Source: Trichoplusia ni
Taxonomy: Eukaryota; Arthropoda; Insecta; Lepidoptera; Noctuidae
DNA length: 64,000 nt
NCBI RefSeq assembly: GCF_003590095.1
Contig: NC_039486.1
Location: forward strand, 7,562,336-7,626,335
Reading direction: 5' to 3'
This document shows, one piece after another, positions 36,521-47,528 of the stretch (positions within the stretch are counted from its first letter, which is position 1; every line of letters begins with the position of its first letter). The position numbers were made by a program, and so were the translations under genes. A model generated the notes under the pieces. The model did not search any database. It had not been told where the DNA came from and was given only the letters and a program-made list of their open reading frames with translations.

Positions 36521-38059
36521 ACGTAGTTGCATTTTTCGGAAAAAAGTTCATAATAATTCATTATTCATGAGTTTATAGGTATGAGGGTAAATAAATACCT
36601 GTTATAGTGAAAAAATGTATCATTTAAATAGCCCTCTAAAAAAAGTACAATAAAAATCAAATGTATTACGTATATTTATAAATCAGTCAAGCAACCAATT
36701 ATGAACAAAAAAGTAGGTATTCATTAGGCAAATCTCTCTTTTCCCAATATATTCTATTAACAGACAACTACAAATACACTTCCTTCAGTAAAACAAACAA
36801 AATAATATTCTTTTCGTATTTATTCGATACTAATTATTACAACAATAGACCGTAATGATAAATCTATATAAGAGAAGAAAATCGTGTTAGTTACACTATT
36901 TATAACTTAAGAACGATTGAACCGATTACCATGTAATTTGATATACGGATACTCTAAAGCCTGGGAATTTTAAATAGCAAAGAAAAAGTTTGAAGTAAGG
37001 AGTTGGTGTTTTAACACCTTACACCTTACTAAGGCCTTACACACCTTAATACATGTTTCGCTTATCTGAGTATAATTATCTACTAGGCACTATAAGAATA
37101 CTATTGTTATCCGGAATATTCACATTGTACACTGTAAAATAACACAAACGAGCATTTCATAACATTAGTGCACACATTTTAATGTGAAAATTTAGTGGTC
37201 TTCGGCAACTGTAAGCTTTTGTCCTGGAGGCGACAGTCAAAATCTCGACCATACATTAGATAGGAAACATTATGAAACTGCTGCAATTATTAATAATAAT
37301 ATAACTTGATAATAAAATGATTAGGCCATCAGACAGATTTCCAAAAAATATTGGAAACGTAATCTATCTCATATCTACATATAAAAAAATAAGTCGATAC
37401 AGTGGAATAAAATCTCATGTGACGTCACTTACCAGTACGCTTTTTTCTAGCAAGTGATGTTACTAGCCCCCACTACCATACATTGATTCATCATATTAAG
37501 TGCATTTAACATTCTTAACTTCATACTGATGTGTTAAAATTAAAAATACGTCTTAAATATTTTTGGGAAACCCTTCTGAAAACTACTTAGATTTTTTAGT
37601 CAAATATCCTATTGTAGATCATAAACAAATAAAGGAATAACTTAAAGAAGTACTCGAAAAAAATATTATTTAAAAAGAGCCTCAGATGTGTAAATTTATA
37701 AAAACCGCTTCCCAGAAAAAGCATGAAATGAATAAAAACGTTATTGGTTTAGAGGGACGCTGTGCTAACAACTACGACAGCCAAGTTTTTGTAATCATAC
37801 TAAGAGCTGTAACTGCAAATTGTATTACGCAAGCAGATATCCTAACTAACTAATTAAAGAAACGGCCACGGTTTTGGTCTACTTAGTCATATCTTATTCA
37901 CTTAACACAGATAGTTATAAGCTAACCTTAAACGCGATTAGGAACACTAGTAATTAATTGTTATTTGTAATTAAGCGTATTATTAAACAGAAACTGTGTC
38001 CTGAGTTACGAAACCAGTTCGTTGTTTAAGATTTTTATGGATTTTAAAATTTTGACGTT
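36521..38059. other. Intergenic stretch with a dispersed repeat at about 36865-36985
   Basis: AT-rich DNA without a gene. The block 'gtgttagttacactatttataacttaagaacgattgaaccgattaccatgtaatttgatatacggata' (about 36880-36955) is a repeat type I recognise as common in Lepidoptera. Around 36990-37050 there are short direct repeats of 'acacctta'. The rest shows nothing. Confidence 0.5.
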
Positions 38060-38396
38060 TCTCTTAAGTCTAACTCTGTCTGTCTGTCTCGCTTTCAAGC
38101 CAAAATTACTGAACCGACTGTAATGAATTTTGGTACACAGATTGTCTAGAGCCGGATATAGGCTCCTCTTTAACTGGATTAAAGGTTTGTAAGGGGGTGT
38201 AATGGTGGTGAAAGTTTATATAACACTTTTTTTTAATGGACTACGGCTTTGAAATTTGAATTAATTGTTGTTTATTTAAATCAATACGATATGCGTATCG
38301 CGAAAGTAACTCAGTGTATCCATCTGACTGTTTCTCTCTGCTAACGGTGTTCAACGTGAAACCCACGCGGACAGAGTCGCGGGCAACAGCAAGTAA
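38060..38396. repeat. Two abutting dispersed repeats
   Basis: Bases 38060-38230 are of the 'ctgtctgtctgtctcgctttcaagcc... gaaccgactgtaatgaattttggtaca' type in + orientation. Bases about 38297-38396 are a - strand copy whose end reads ttacttgctgttgcccgcgactctgtccgcgtgggtttcac, the same family as 45516-45790. Both are noncoding. Confidence 0.6.
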
Positions 38397-40179
38397 TAAA
38401 TAAAACAAACACTTTACCTCAATGGCAAAATCACGTCGCGCAATGTTGCCTTCAAAATTATAAAGGCGTTTTGCTATAAAACCATTGAATACGTGTCGGT
38501 GTTTCAAAAAGATATTGTTGCTCCAACACACGTTCATTATTCACTTGTTTGTCTTGTGCAGTATAACAAAGGGGATAGAGCACCATATGTTATTCTGAAC
38601 TATTCGAGCTCGCTGTCCCATATTTCCTCCAACAACGGCCATCAATCGTTGATAGGAAGCAAAAACTGACAATTTAAATTCTTACATAGACAGCGTACAC
38701 ACTGTAAAAATGGGAACAAAAAAACTTTTAATGTTTTATAAGTGTTTTCCTTAACACCATAACTCATTATAAGCAAGTCCACGTAGCCCGTAAAAAGTTA
38801 AAATAGAAATATAATGTCGCAGGCTCCAAAAACAAAACAGGATAATAAAAAAGAAAACGTTTCTCTTGCCCTACTTAATAAACTTAAGAAGAGTTTAATG
38901 AATACGGTAGATGTAATCTTATGTTTTACAAAGATTGATTGCCACCACGAAATAGTATTGTTTTAGATAGCTACGCGAAAAATTCTGCCAATAAAACCCT
39001 TGCGAGGCACTACGTCAAGGACTTTTGTGCCTTGAAGTGTCCTTGAAATAATGACATCCTTTTCACTCGACAGCACCGCAACGCCTCTCACTCAGGCATT
39101 TGAAGTCCACGGCAATTTGTACAAAATTCAAATAAAGAGTAACAGTATTAGTACTTAGGGCCCGTTTGTAACTTTTTTACATCATTATTACAATATAGAT
39201 TTAGCTCTCATTACGAGTATTTTCGTGTTCTTATTTAGGTCGATATCAAACACACCGAAATAAACTCTAGATTTCTGTGGGAGCTTATTTGACAATAAAT
39301 TGTTAAGATCTATTAACGTAAAAAACTGAGTTGGATAAAGCTTGAAAAAGATATAATTTAGTTTAACCAACCTTTTTTGAGTGATAATAAAATTTTCTAG
39401 CGATAGTAGCAATAATAATCTGTGGACAGAAGTCATACTTAAGTAATCATTTATAAAATCAATAGTAGGATAGTTACGTATTTAATAAGAGAAAGCAGCA
39501 AGTAAATTAACAGCAGCCCGGCACTAGACGTGACTAATACTTACCGCAGGAGCTAAGCTAGAAGCCATCAAACACGCTAACTATGTCCTCATTATTACTT
39601 TGTATCACATCAGATTAATATTTTTATTTTAACTTCCAATTACTACGGAGATGATGGAATGAATCCTTAATAGTGATTTTGTAACCTAAAATAGGTGCAG
39701 AGCCACACTCGGATAAAATAGTCAAAAAAATGTTTACGTCTACACTTTTTTGTATGTTTCCAGACGATTAAACCATAAATCGGTACAGATGTAGATAAGT
39801 ATAATCATTAATTCATAGTATTTTCTTTCCCGAGTCGTATTCGTAACCCTATCTTCCAATAAACCGTAATTTGTTATCACTCTTGTTTCTGAATGGTAGG
39901 TACTAAATGTTAGATACGAAATATTGGACTCAGAGCCGGTCTAGAATAGAATTCTAGAGAGGAATAACTGTTACATTAAATAGTGATGTAACTCTAGCAT
40001 CACGTAGCGCCAGTAACAGTAATAATATATTTCTCTTCACTTACCGTTACAACGCACGCGTGAAAAACTAACTCATGCATTCTTATACTAACAGTTTTTT
40101 GAATAATCCCATTTCGGCAGTTTCTTTTTTCTTCAGTTTTTGACGCTTAAAAAACTGAAGATCAGAAGCTAAATAGTCT
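38397..40179. other. Gene-free stretch
   Basis: No supported gene on either strand. The frames at 38241-38537 and 39188-39436 (- strand) are chance frames, the first lying partly in repeat sequence. Confidence 0.45.
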
Positions 40180-40432
40180 AATAACTAGTACTAGTATCGT
40201 GTTCAGGTCGTAGAGGGTCAGATATTCTGTAACTCATTGTAAAACACTGGTACCTAGAGCCATCTAGATAGACTGGAAGCCACTCCAACGTAGTTGTGAA
40301 AAGGCTAGGATGATGATTGTTGCCAGTGTCCGGCGTTTCAGGTTTAGTCAGTAAGAGTCTGAGACTAGACCCTGCCCTCTGAGGAGGAGGTTGGGTGTCC
40401 ATGAGGGTCCCACCTTCATTTTTTTTTTTTCA
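40180..40432 (+). repeat. Dispersed repeat with 'gggtgtccatgagg' end and T-run
   Basis: The block runs through 'cattgtaaaacactggtacctagagccatctagatagactggaagccactccaac' and 'ctgaggaggaggttgggtgtccatgagggtccc', ending in a run of 12 T. The end 'gggtgtccatgag' recurs at 58434-58446 in an intron of HECTD1, followed there by an A-run. This looks like one SINE-like family. A 74-codon frame on the - strand is a by-product. Confidence 0.6.
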
Positions 40433-41647
40433 TAGAAACCAAACGTAAATAACGGCAATCAATTTGGAAATCACATCTAATTATTAAATAGAGGACATGT
40501 TTCCATGATTAGCGATTAACGAGCTGACATGCTTTCGTATTTGCAGTATTAACTTCGCAACTACAATTCAGTTCGTTATCACAGGTATGCATGGGATATC
40601 AGACAGAGATTCACAGAGCAACAATGAAATTCCTAGCACGGATGCCCACACATCTGTAACAATAACATGAATAAGATAACTTGTGTACCTAACCTTAGTT
40701 GTAATTGTTATTCTATGTGCGTGTACTGAACAATACAAGCTTTAAGTCTACACACATAAGTTAAACTACAGGTATAGGAACTTTCCATAAAGACCAAATT
40801 ATCCAGATATACCCAGGTACACACGCCCACTGGTTTGTATAACTTTTACGCAACTGAAATTTGAATAAGATATCGACACCTCCAGACACCTACGACTGTT
40901 GTTTTCATCTGACCTTTTTAAAATAAAATTTGGGATCCTGCTTAAACAAAGGTGAAGTTTTATTGAGCTGAAGCGGTCGATTTGTATCCATGTAGGTAAT
41001 AAAAAAAAACTTATTTGGCGAGTTATTAATGTAACATTTCCGAAAACGATGAATTTTCAAATTTACGTATGAAACTACACGCGACGCAGAAATCCAGCAA
41101 TTATCGAAAGAGCTGACAATAACGGTACGTGGCTAATGCAGAGTTAAACAGGCGCGAGCTCGCACGTCAGCTCCTGCTCACTTGGTCAGGATTACCAGCT
41201 GACAGCGTCTGCACCCATAAATCTAGTGCGAGCGTGACGTCACTAAGCTCCGCACTCACTCGCTAATTAGTGTAAAAGCGTTATCAATGGATTACATCCT
41301 CACCCGTCTACTGTATCCTCGGAAATTCTAAAATATGTGAATGATACTTGCAAAGCTCTCTGCGGTTTGGAATTTAACGCAACGGTTGAACGGACAATTT
41401 CTGACTATAAAGTCAATACCAACATACATTTTAAACTTCTCATCTAGTGGTGTAAGCTTTACTTTTTTGCCTTCACTCTTGTTTGGTGTGTGTGTACCTA
41501 CCTTGTGTGTATTTATAGTAAACTCACCTGTTTAATCAACCACACACTATACCTATACTATCTTTTACTAACACTTAAGATACCCTAATACAAAATTTAA
41601 AGATTCACGCTTAAGAGCAAACTCGGGATAAGTATTGTTATTGACTG
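40433..41647. other. Gene-free stretch
   Basis: No supported gene. A slight GC rise at 41140-41260 lacks exon-like boundaries. The 64-codon frame at 41341-41535 has no recognisable features. Confidence 0.4.
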
Positions 41648-41800
41648 CACGGATAGCCGAGTGGTTAAGGTCATCGCGTAAAACCCACTGTGCGCGACGT
41701 GTCGTGGGTTCGATCCCCACGTAGGACAAGCGTTTGTGTGATCCACAAATGCTTGTTCTGAGTTTGGATGAGCATCTCTCTGTGCATGTGAATTGTATGT
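41648..41800 (+). repeat. tRNA-derived SINE, well-preserved head
   Basis: A Pol III A box (tagccgagtgg, 41654-41664) and B box (ggttcgatccc, 41707-41717) are spaced as in a tRNA. They are followed by a non-tRNA body 'gtaggacaagcgtttgtgtgatccacaaatgcttgttctgagtttgg'. The head is tRNA-like but its ends do not pair as an acceptor stem, so it is a SINE and not a tRNA gene. Related pieces lie at 9176, 24971 and 36340. Confidence 0.8.
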
Positions 41801-44154
41801 TGTAGTTTAAAACAAAAGCTATTATAGATTTCTTGAAAGGTTACTTTCATTAAACAACTTTTACAAAAGATTCGAATTTTTGACTCATGTTCATAGCTTA
41901 TATTTATAATTCTCAAGTAACAAAGTGAAATATGATACCGCTCTAAAAAGTTATTATAAAGTTTAAACAAAAGCTTTAAAACACACCTGCTCCGAGAATT
42001 GTTGAAATTACAGATTCACTACAAATGTACATTATATGTACATACACTACGTGGGTTGTGTGCGTATACATTATACAGTCAACAACAAAGCTATGTAGAT
42101 ATAAGAATTAAATTAAAATGCAAATGAACACTAATCTTAACAGCTTGAAATCATAACTTAATTCATCGTAAATGTTCATATAAGTGTAAGGTTGTGGACT
42201 ATTTATTGCATACACACGTAAGGCTTAATTTGAAGTTGTGTGCGTGCCACACACAGACAGACGCCCATGAATCTCAGGCCGAGAGTTCTCTCTGAGAATA
42301 TGATGACAGTTAATGACACCTCAACAGCCCATCAATCCCTTATTTCTCATTATATTGACAGACCATTTTCTCAAGTCGACTCCGTGTAGGGAGGTAAGTA
42401 ATGCGTTTCAAGCCGCAATAGTACGGCGACTGTGGCGTTACGTCAATTACGTGAAAACAAAATTTTATGAATAATAGATATGTCGTAGATGGACATGAAA
42501 AAAAAATCCAGTTCCAGCCCCGGTGTGAAAGTAACTGATGTTAAGGGGCCAAATAAGACGATGATGTATTATAAGTACACCTAGAAATCTGTAGGTGATT
42601 GTTAGCTTTCTTGATTGGCAGTCTGGCTCAAACAATGTAGGTAAATCCCCCGACGACGTCAACTATTACTATAATTCATGATAGCTGAATTTTCTTTAAA
42701 CCAAGTACGAAGCTAGCTTACACTAAAGTGGCTATAATTAAATCATAGTTATGAGTATCTGTATATTCTACAAAAGGATAACAGGAAACGTAAACAAATG
42801 ATTCATTAAATATGATAGTCCTTAGTGTAACCAAATAATTGCATGGCTAAATACGCAGATTGAATGCCTTCGCTCAACTAATATGAATCGTTGACGTACT
42901 TCAGTGACTTAAAGCCTCCAATTGGCACCAAACTCCGACAGTTCGTAATCCATTAATACGTTCCGCGACACATGTGGCGCAGCATGTAGGCACCTCGATT
43001 AAGTCACACGGCTACAACACGTAGCGCTACGCAGCACGCCTACGAGATGAGTTCCGCTTTATAAATCGTAACATTTACCCAAAAGGCCAAATAATAAAGA
43101 ACCGAAATATAATATACCGTACGAGCCAGTTATTAAAGTCAACATAAAAGTGCTACGTCATAGTGAAGAACCTTTTTTCAATATTCGAAAGAAGATCTAG
43201 CAATTAAACTTTTGACGGGTTTTCTTAACTTCAGATAGTCTATATAAGGCGTGGAAACCTTTGTATTACTTACATTATTTTTATCAATAGTTTACAACTA
43301 AACAAACTAAGTTAGATAGGTTTGCTAGTTGTTGACAGCGAAACAAGATTGTTGTTATGAAGTAGGTCGTTCTGTATTTAATTGTTAAAGTTTATATGTT
43401 TAAAATAACATTGCGGCACACTCAAATGTATATGACAATATATTGTAATGTTTGTTCCATTTTAATTAAACCCACTTATGAAATAAGAAAATAATTAAAT
43501 TGACTGCAATATCTGCATTTTAAAGATCAAGTACAAATCGGGAAGATTTAATTACTACATACATTATGTAGTGATGTGAACGTAAATTATGAAATGCTAT
43601 TAATATTTTACTATTCTAAATCGGGATGTAGAGAACGCCGAGACGGAGTAGATAGTTGAGTGATCCTGCAACTAAATAAACATGCTTGTTCCAGTATGGA
43701 CTGAACTATTTGCTGGTAAAACGACAGATTGATAGAGCCATTCGTGTGCAGTGTGCACACTAGCGAACCTTATTCATTTTTAATCCTTGACCGACAAGTC
43801 GTTCGATCCAAAACCGATCGTGTAACAGAAAGCTTAATGATGACTATCCGTCAGCGAGCAAGAGATTTAATATGATACGCCTTTCAGCTTTACAGCTGGG
43901 CAGTAGTCCAACTATTACCAACACACGCTAAGTGGTGATTGTCAAGTGCCAATGTGGCATCACAACAATATCATTGAGCCTAGACAACGTCTATAGGGCA
44001 AGGTCAATTAATTATTAGATCATTATTTATCTGCAGTAATAATTGTGATATCTAGATAACATTTGGTAAAACTTAACAATGTTATACTTTTAAGTACACA
44101 TACATTGTGACGTGTCCAGAGGAAGAAAATACACTTCATTTATGCAGTATAAAA
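41801..44154. other. Gene-free stretch upstream of the inverted pair of His-rich genes
   Basis: AT-rich noncoding DNA. Frames at 41671-41970 and 42465-42662 (- strand) are unmatched, the first overlapping the SINE. No relic of the His-rich family is visible. Confidence 0.45.
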
Positions 44155-44160
44155 TTTAAT
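44155..44160 (-). terminator. Possible polyadenylation signal of His-rich gene 4
   Basis: ATTAAA on the - strand, about 205 bp after the stop codon. It is the nearest variant signal I see. A longer 3' UTR than in the other members would follow, so this is tentative. Confidence 0.3.
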
Positions 44161-44365
44161 GACTTAAGTTTTAACCTTAAATAAAAAAATAATAATTTAA
44201 ATTGTATTACCTACATACTTTAGGTCGTAACTTATCGGTTGCCGCAGTACAACAAGAAGCACCGCCATCAGAGAAGTTACACTTTGGAAGAAATAAATAA
44301 ATTGGCATTTACTAGCACCGTACGCTAAATGCTTGGCCTTGAAGCGTTTGGTCTCTGGTCTATCT

Positions 44366-45139
44366 TCAGTGGCCTTTCTTGTATGAAAATTTCTTGTGAT
44401 GAGCATGTTCTCCCTTCTTGCCGTGGTCGTGGTGATGTTTATGATGTGAGTCGTGTCCACCGGCCTCCTTATGCCCTTTGTGCTCATGATGATGACCGCC
44501 CTTCTCATGGAATCCTTTCTCACCGTGCTCCTTCTTATGGTGACCACCTTTGTGATGCCCTTTATGGAAGTGTCCACCCTTCTTGTGACCATGCTCCTCG
44601 TGGAAACCACCATGTTTCTCCTCGTGGCCGGAATCACCATCTTCATCAAAGAAGTGTTTATCTTTTTTGAACTCATCAAGTTTGTGTATTTCGTGATGTC
44701 CTTTAGTTGAATGACCCTTATTATAGTGTCCCTTTTCTTCATATTTATGACCCTTTTCTCCTTTTTCACCTTTGTGATGCTCGTCATAGTGGCCATCTTT
44801 GTGATGGTGCTCCTTTTTATGGCCGCTGTGATCGTCATACTCACCCTTATGGTGTTCCTTATCATGATGGCCTTTTTCGCCTTTCTCGTGATGGTGGTGG
44901 CCCTTATAGCCTTTTACACCTTTCTCGTCATGTTCATCTTTGTGCTCAGAATGATGTTCTTTACCTCCTCCCTTTTTGTATTCATGATTTTTGGGTGCCT
45001 CCTTCTTGTGTCCAGTGGCAGCTGGCACTTGGTCCGTTTCTAATGCTTCTTTAGATTGCTCAATTTGCCGTAAAGGTATCCGTCGCGTTTGTACCACAGC
45101 CAAGAGGGTTAAAAATCCTAAAATAAAAACAACCCTCAT
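44366..45139 (-). CDS. Secreted His/Lys/Glu-rich protein, family member 4 (divergent)
   Basis: A single exon, 257 residues, the longest and most divergent member. The signal peptide ends near LLAVVQT (residue 18). What follows (RRIPLRQIEQSKEALETDQV) lacks the furin-type REKR site seen in the others and adds about 20 residues. The body is richer in Lys, Glu and Asp and poorer in His than members 2, 3 and 5 (for example GEKGEKGH and HKDEHDEKG). The core is kept as STKGHHEIHKLDEFKKDKHF, then FDEDGDSG, and the C-terminus is HHKKFSYKKGH. It has its own TATA box. It lies in the opposite orientation to members 1-3 and 2.4 kb from member 5, in the same direction as it. A changed metal-binding or charge role is possible but not shown. 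Confidence 0.88.
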   Translation of the reverse strand: MRVVFILGFLTLLAVVQTRRIPLRQIEQSKEALETDQVPAATGHKKEAPKNHEYKKGGGKEHHSEHKDEHDEKGVKGYKGHHHHEKGEKGHHDKEHHKGEYDDHSGHKKEHHHKDGHYDEHHKGEKGEKGHKYEEKGHYNKGHSTKGHHEIHKLDEFKKDKHFFDEDGDSGHEEKHGGFHEEHGHKKGGHFHKGHHKGGHHKKEHGEKGFHEKGGHHHEHKGHKEAGGHDSHHKHHHDHGKKGEHAHHKKFSYKKGH

Positions 45140-45222
45140 ATTGCGAGGCTGTTAATATTGCGCGGTGTGTGTTACAGAGTGCTGTACTTCTAATATTGAC
45201 AACATCATTGATGGTGCAGCAG

Positions 45223-45233
45223 TTTTATATAAG
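45223..45233 (-). promoter_or_regulatory. TATA box of His-rich gene 4
   Basis: On the - strand the sequence reads CTTATATAAAA, about 85-95 bp before the ATG. Transcription would start near 45195. I found no FTZ-F1-like site immediately upstream. Confidence 0.75.
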
Positions 45234-45515
45234 GAATTGTGTAAGCAGTGCTAATCGACGCGTCGCGCGAAAGACTCGACGGCTACGAATTGCGGCAAGA
45301 CTTGCCTGGATGGCTTTGTGAACAAATCAACCCCTTATTCGAAATAATTAAACTTAATTGTCGTGACGAATAAACACTTTATAAATTGCAAATTCGTTAA
45401 GGTTATTCTAACAAGAAAAATATTTAGGATACATGTCAATTTCAATAGAATTATATTAGCAACTGTCTTCTCTAGTCTAAGAAAGTCATTGAATTGCGAT
45501 ATTTTATTTCATTAC
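45234..45515. other. Upstream flank of His-rich gene 4
   Basis: Noncoding, with a short GC-richer part ('gacgcgtcgcgcgaaagactcgacggc') just upstream of the TATA box that may be promoter-proximal. There is no other feature. Confidence 0.4.
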
Positions 45516-45790
45516 TAGCTGTTGCCCGCGACTTCGTCCCCGTGGGTAGAATATATTATGTAAGTTATGATTTATACCTGCCCTGTTTTTTTTTCACATT
45601 TTCCATTGTATCTTCGCTCCTATTAGTTGCAGCGTGATGGTTTATAGCCTAAAGCCTACCTCGATGAATGGACTATTCAAAACAAAATGAGTTTATCAAT
45701 TAGGACCAGTAGTTCCTCAGATTAGCGCGTTCAAACAAACAAAGTCTTCAGCTTTATATATTAAGTGTAGAAGTGTAGATGTAGATAAGT
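45516..45790 (+). repeat. Dispersed lepidopteran repeat, about 270 bp, full-length looking
   Basis: Starts 'ttactagctgttgcccgcgacttcgtcc', continues through 'tagcctaaagcctacctcgatgaatggac' and 'cagattagcgcgttcaaacaaacaaagtcttcagctttatata', and ends near 'gtagaagtgtagatgtagataag'. Both ends match a repeat I know to be very abundant in Lepidoptera. Fragments of the first end occur at 20785 and 38349 in the opposite orientation. It is noncoding. Confidence 0.7.
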
Positions 45791-46341
45791 TGTAATATAT
45801 GGTGAAAGAAAATTAAAATTGGGTTTTAAAAGAGTTCAGTAATAAGATACAAACAACACGAATGAACGTAGTAGGTAATCCTGAGTATACAATGTGTCCT
45901 TTATTATTAGGTATTTGATCCCGGTAGACCGCTAGCCTCAAGATTCAACCACTTGTTGCGAGGGATACTGTAGACCACATGAGGTCGCAATGTTCATAAT
46001 TACTGAAGTATTAATAACGCTAGACACTACTCTTTGAACAAAAATATTGCTAAAACTAAACTCATCCACGAAAGCTGTAACAATAATGGCATGGTGCCAA
46101 GGAGCTAACTGCATTTCTTGTCATTTACTGCGTCCAATATCGTGCAAAAGTGGAAAAGAATTATCATAACAGTCTTATTCACTCAAAAATGTTACTTGGA
46201 GAATAATTTGAGTGTTTGAAGCAGTGTGCATGAGAACTGACGGTTTGATCTACCACGTGCTTCCCTTATGCCCGATTAACACTGAGTGATTTTTGTAAAA
46301 TGATGATAGGTGTATTAAACTCATGTAGAAGATATCTGTGC
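45791..46341. other. Gene-free stretch
   Basis: AT-rich noncoding sequence between the repeat and the palindrome that follows. I see nothing else. Confidence 0.4.
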
Positions 46342-46418
46342 CAAACAACGGGATGAACAAGGGCACGAATTAAGGTATATTTACACTTAATTCGTGTCCT
46401 TGTTAATTTCGCTGTTTG
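46342..46418. repeat. Imperfect 32-bp palindrome
   Basis: Bases 46342-46373 and 46387-46418 are reverse complements at 27 of 32 positions, around a 13-base loop (ggtatatttacac). The inner 18 bp (aacaagg.cacgaattaa) have a single mismatch. It could be a small MITE or a hairpin-forming site. Confidence 0.7.
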
Positions 46419-47405
46419 TCATTATATTCAAGCTGGACACTTAATGGACTCAAATATATATAACGTACATCGTGTTACGGTGATGACATAGTTCTTCTAA
46501 ACTTTTTAACTTCTATGACATCGTAACATTCGCAATCATCAATTCAACAGTTTCTTAATCAAAGCATTCACTGGACAAACAATAAAGCACGTAGAACGAG
46601 TTTATAGGGGCATTAAAAGGCCAGTAAAAAACTAGTGTTTATAATTTCCTATTCATACTAGCCTCTTCATACCAAATGTAGGATCTTAAAAGTATGCAGA
46701 GACATACACTAGTTAACATAATTTCATTTAAAATACACATCCAAACAAAAACATTTTACAAAGACATCTCATTGACCTACGTCGACAAAAACTACATTGC
46801 ATTAGCGTGCTTGTTTTTTCCTCAAACGGAATCACTAACACAAATGGAGCTTTGTACCCACTTTAAGTGTTCAATAAACCGTGAAGTATCGAAAATAGGT
46901 TGTAGTACGTGCCATTGAAATAAACAAGCAAGTATTTTGCCAACAACCTGTATATAGATAAACCTGTATATGCTACTGTAATAAGTAACTAAGATATCGG
47001 GTAGTTCTGCTGATGTTATCTAGGTTTTTGTTAGGTTCCAGTTTCCACTTAGTGGTATTGACAAGTAGCCTATTGAGAAATGTTATCAATTTCAGCGGCT
47101 GCAAGTGTTTTCTATAGAAAACGGCTGATTGCAACCACGACTAATTCGTTGCCCAGTAAAATGTAGGCCAATCTCGGGCACCGCTCTAGTTTCTCAACGC
47201 TGAGTTACTTATCTCGCCGGGAGTCGTTGCCAACGGACCAACGCCAACTATTTTATGTAACTTTGTTGTCGAAACGTGCTGTGAAATTGATAAGTTTGTT
47301 TTTGTATCTGATTCCAATTGCAAACATTATTTACTTTTTTGAAATATTTTTAATTAAGTTTAGTGGAAGGCTTAAAATACAAAAGGCTAAATATTTTTTA
47401 TAACA
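46419..47405. other. Gene-free stretch downstream of His-rich gene 5
   Basis: No supported gene. The 74-codon frame at 46694-46918 has no recognisable features. A perfect 16-base palindrome (gttttctatagaaaac) lies at 47107-47122. Confidence 0.4.
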
Positions 47406-47411
47406 TTTAAT
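47406..47411 (-). terminator. Possible polyadenylation signal of His-rich gene 5
   Basis: ATTAAA on the - strand, about 118 bp after the stop codon. No AATAAA lies closer to the gene. Confidence 0.45.
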
Positions 47412-47528
47412 AACAACAAATAATCACAGTCAACAAAACTTAATACATTATGAGAGCTTAATTAGGTAAAACTAAATAAGGACTTCATTAACTCGTATCG
47501 GTAGGAAACAGTCTTAGGAATACAATTA

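Noticed and set aside
41648..41730. tRNA gene
   Set aside because: A and B boxes are present, but the ends do not pair as an acceptor stem and the sequence continues into a SINE body shared with other copies in the window.
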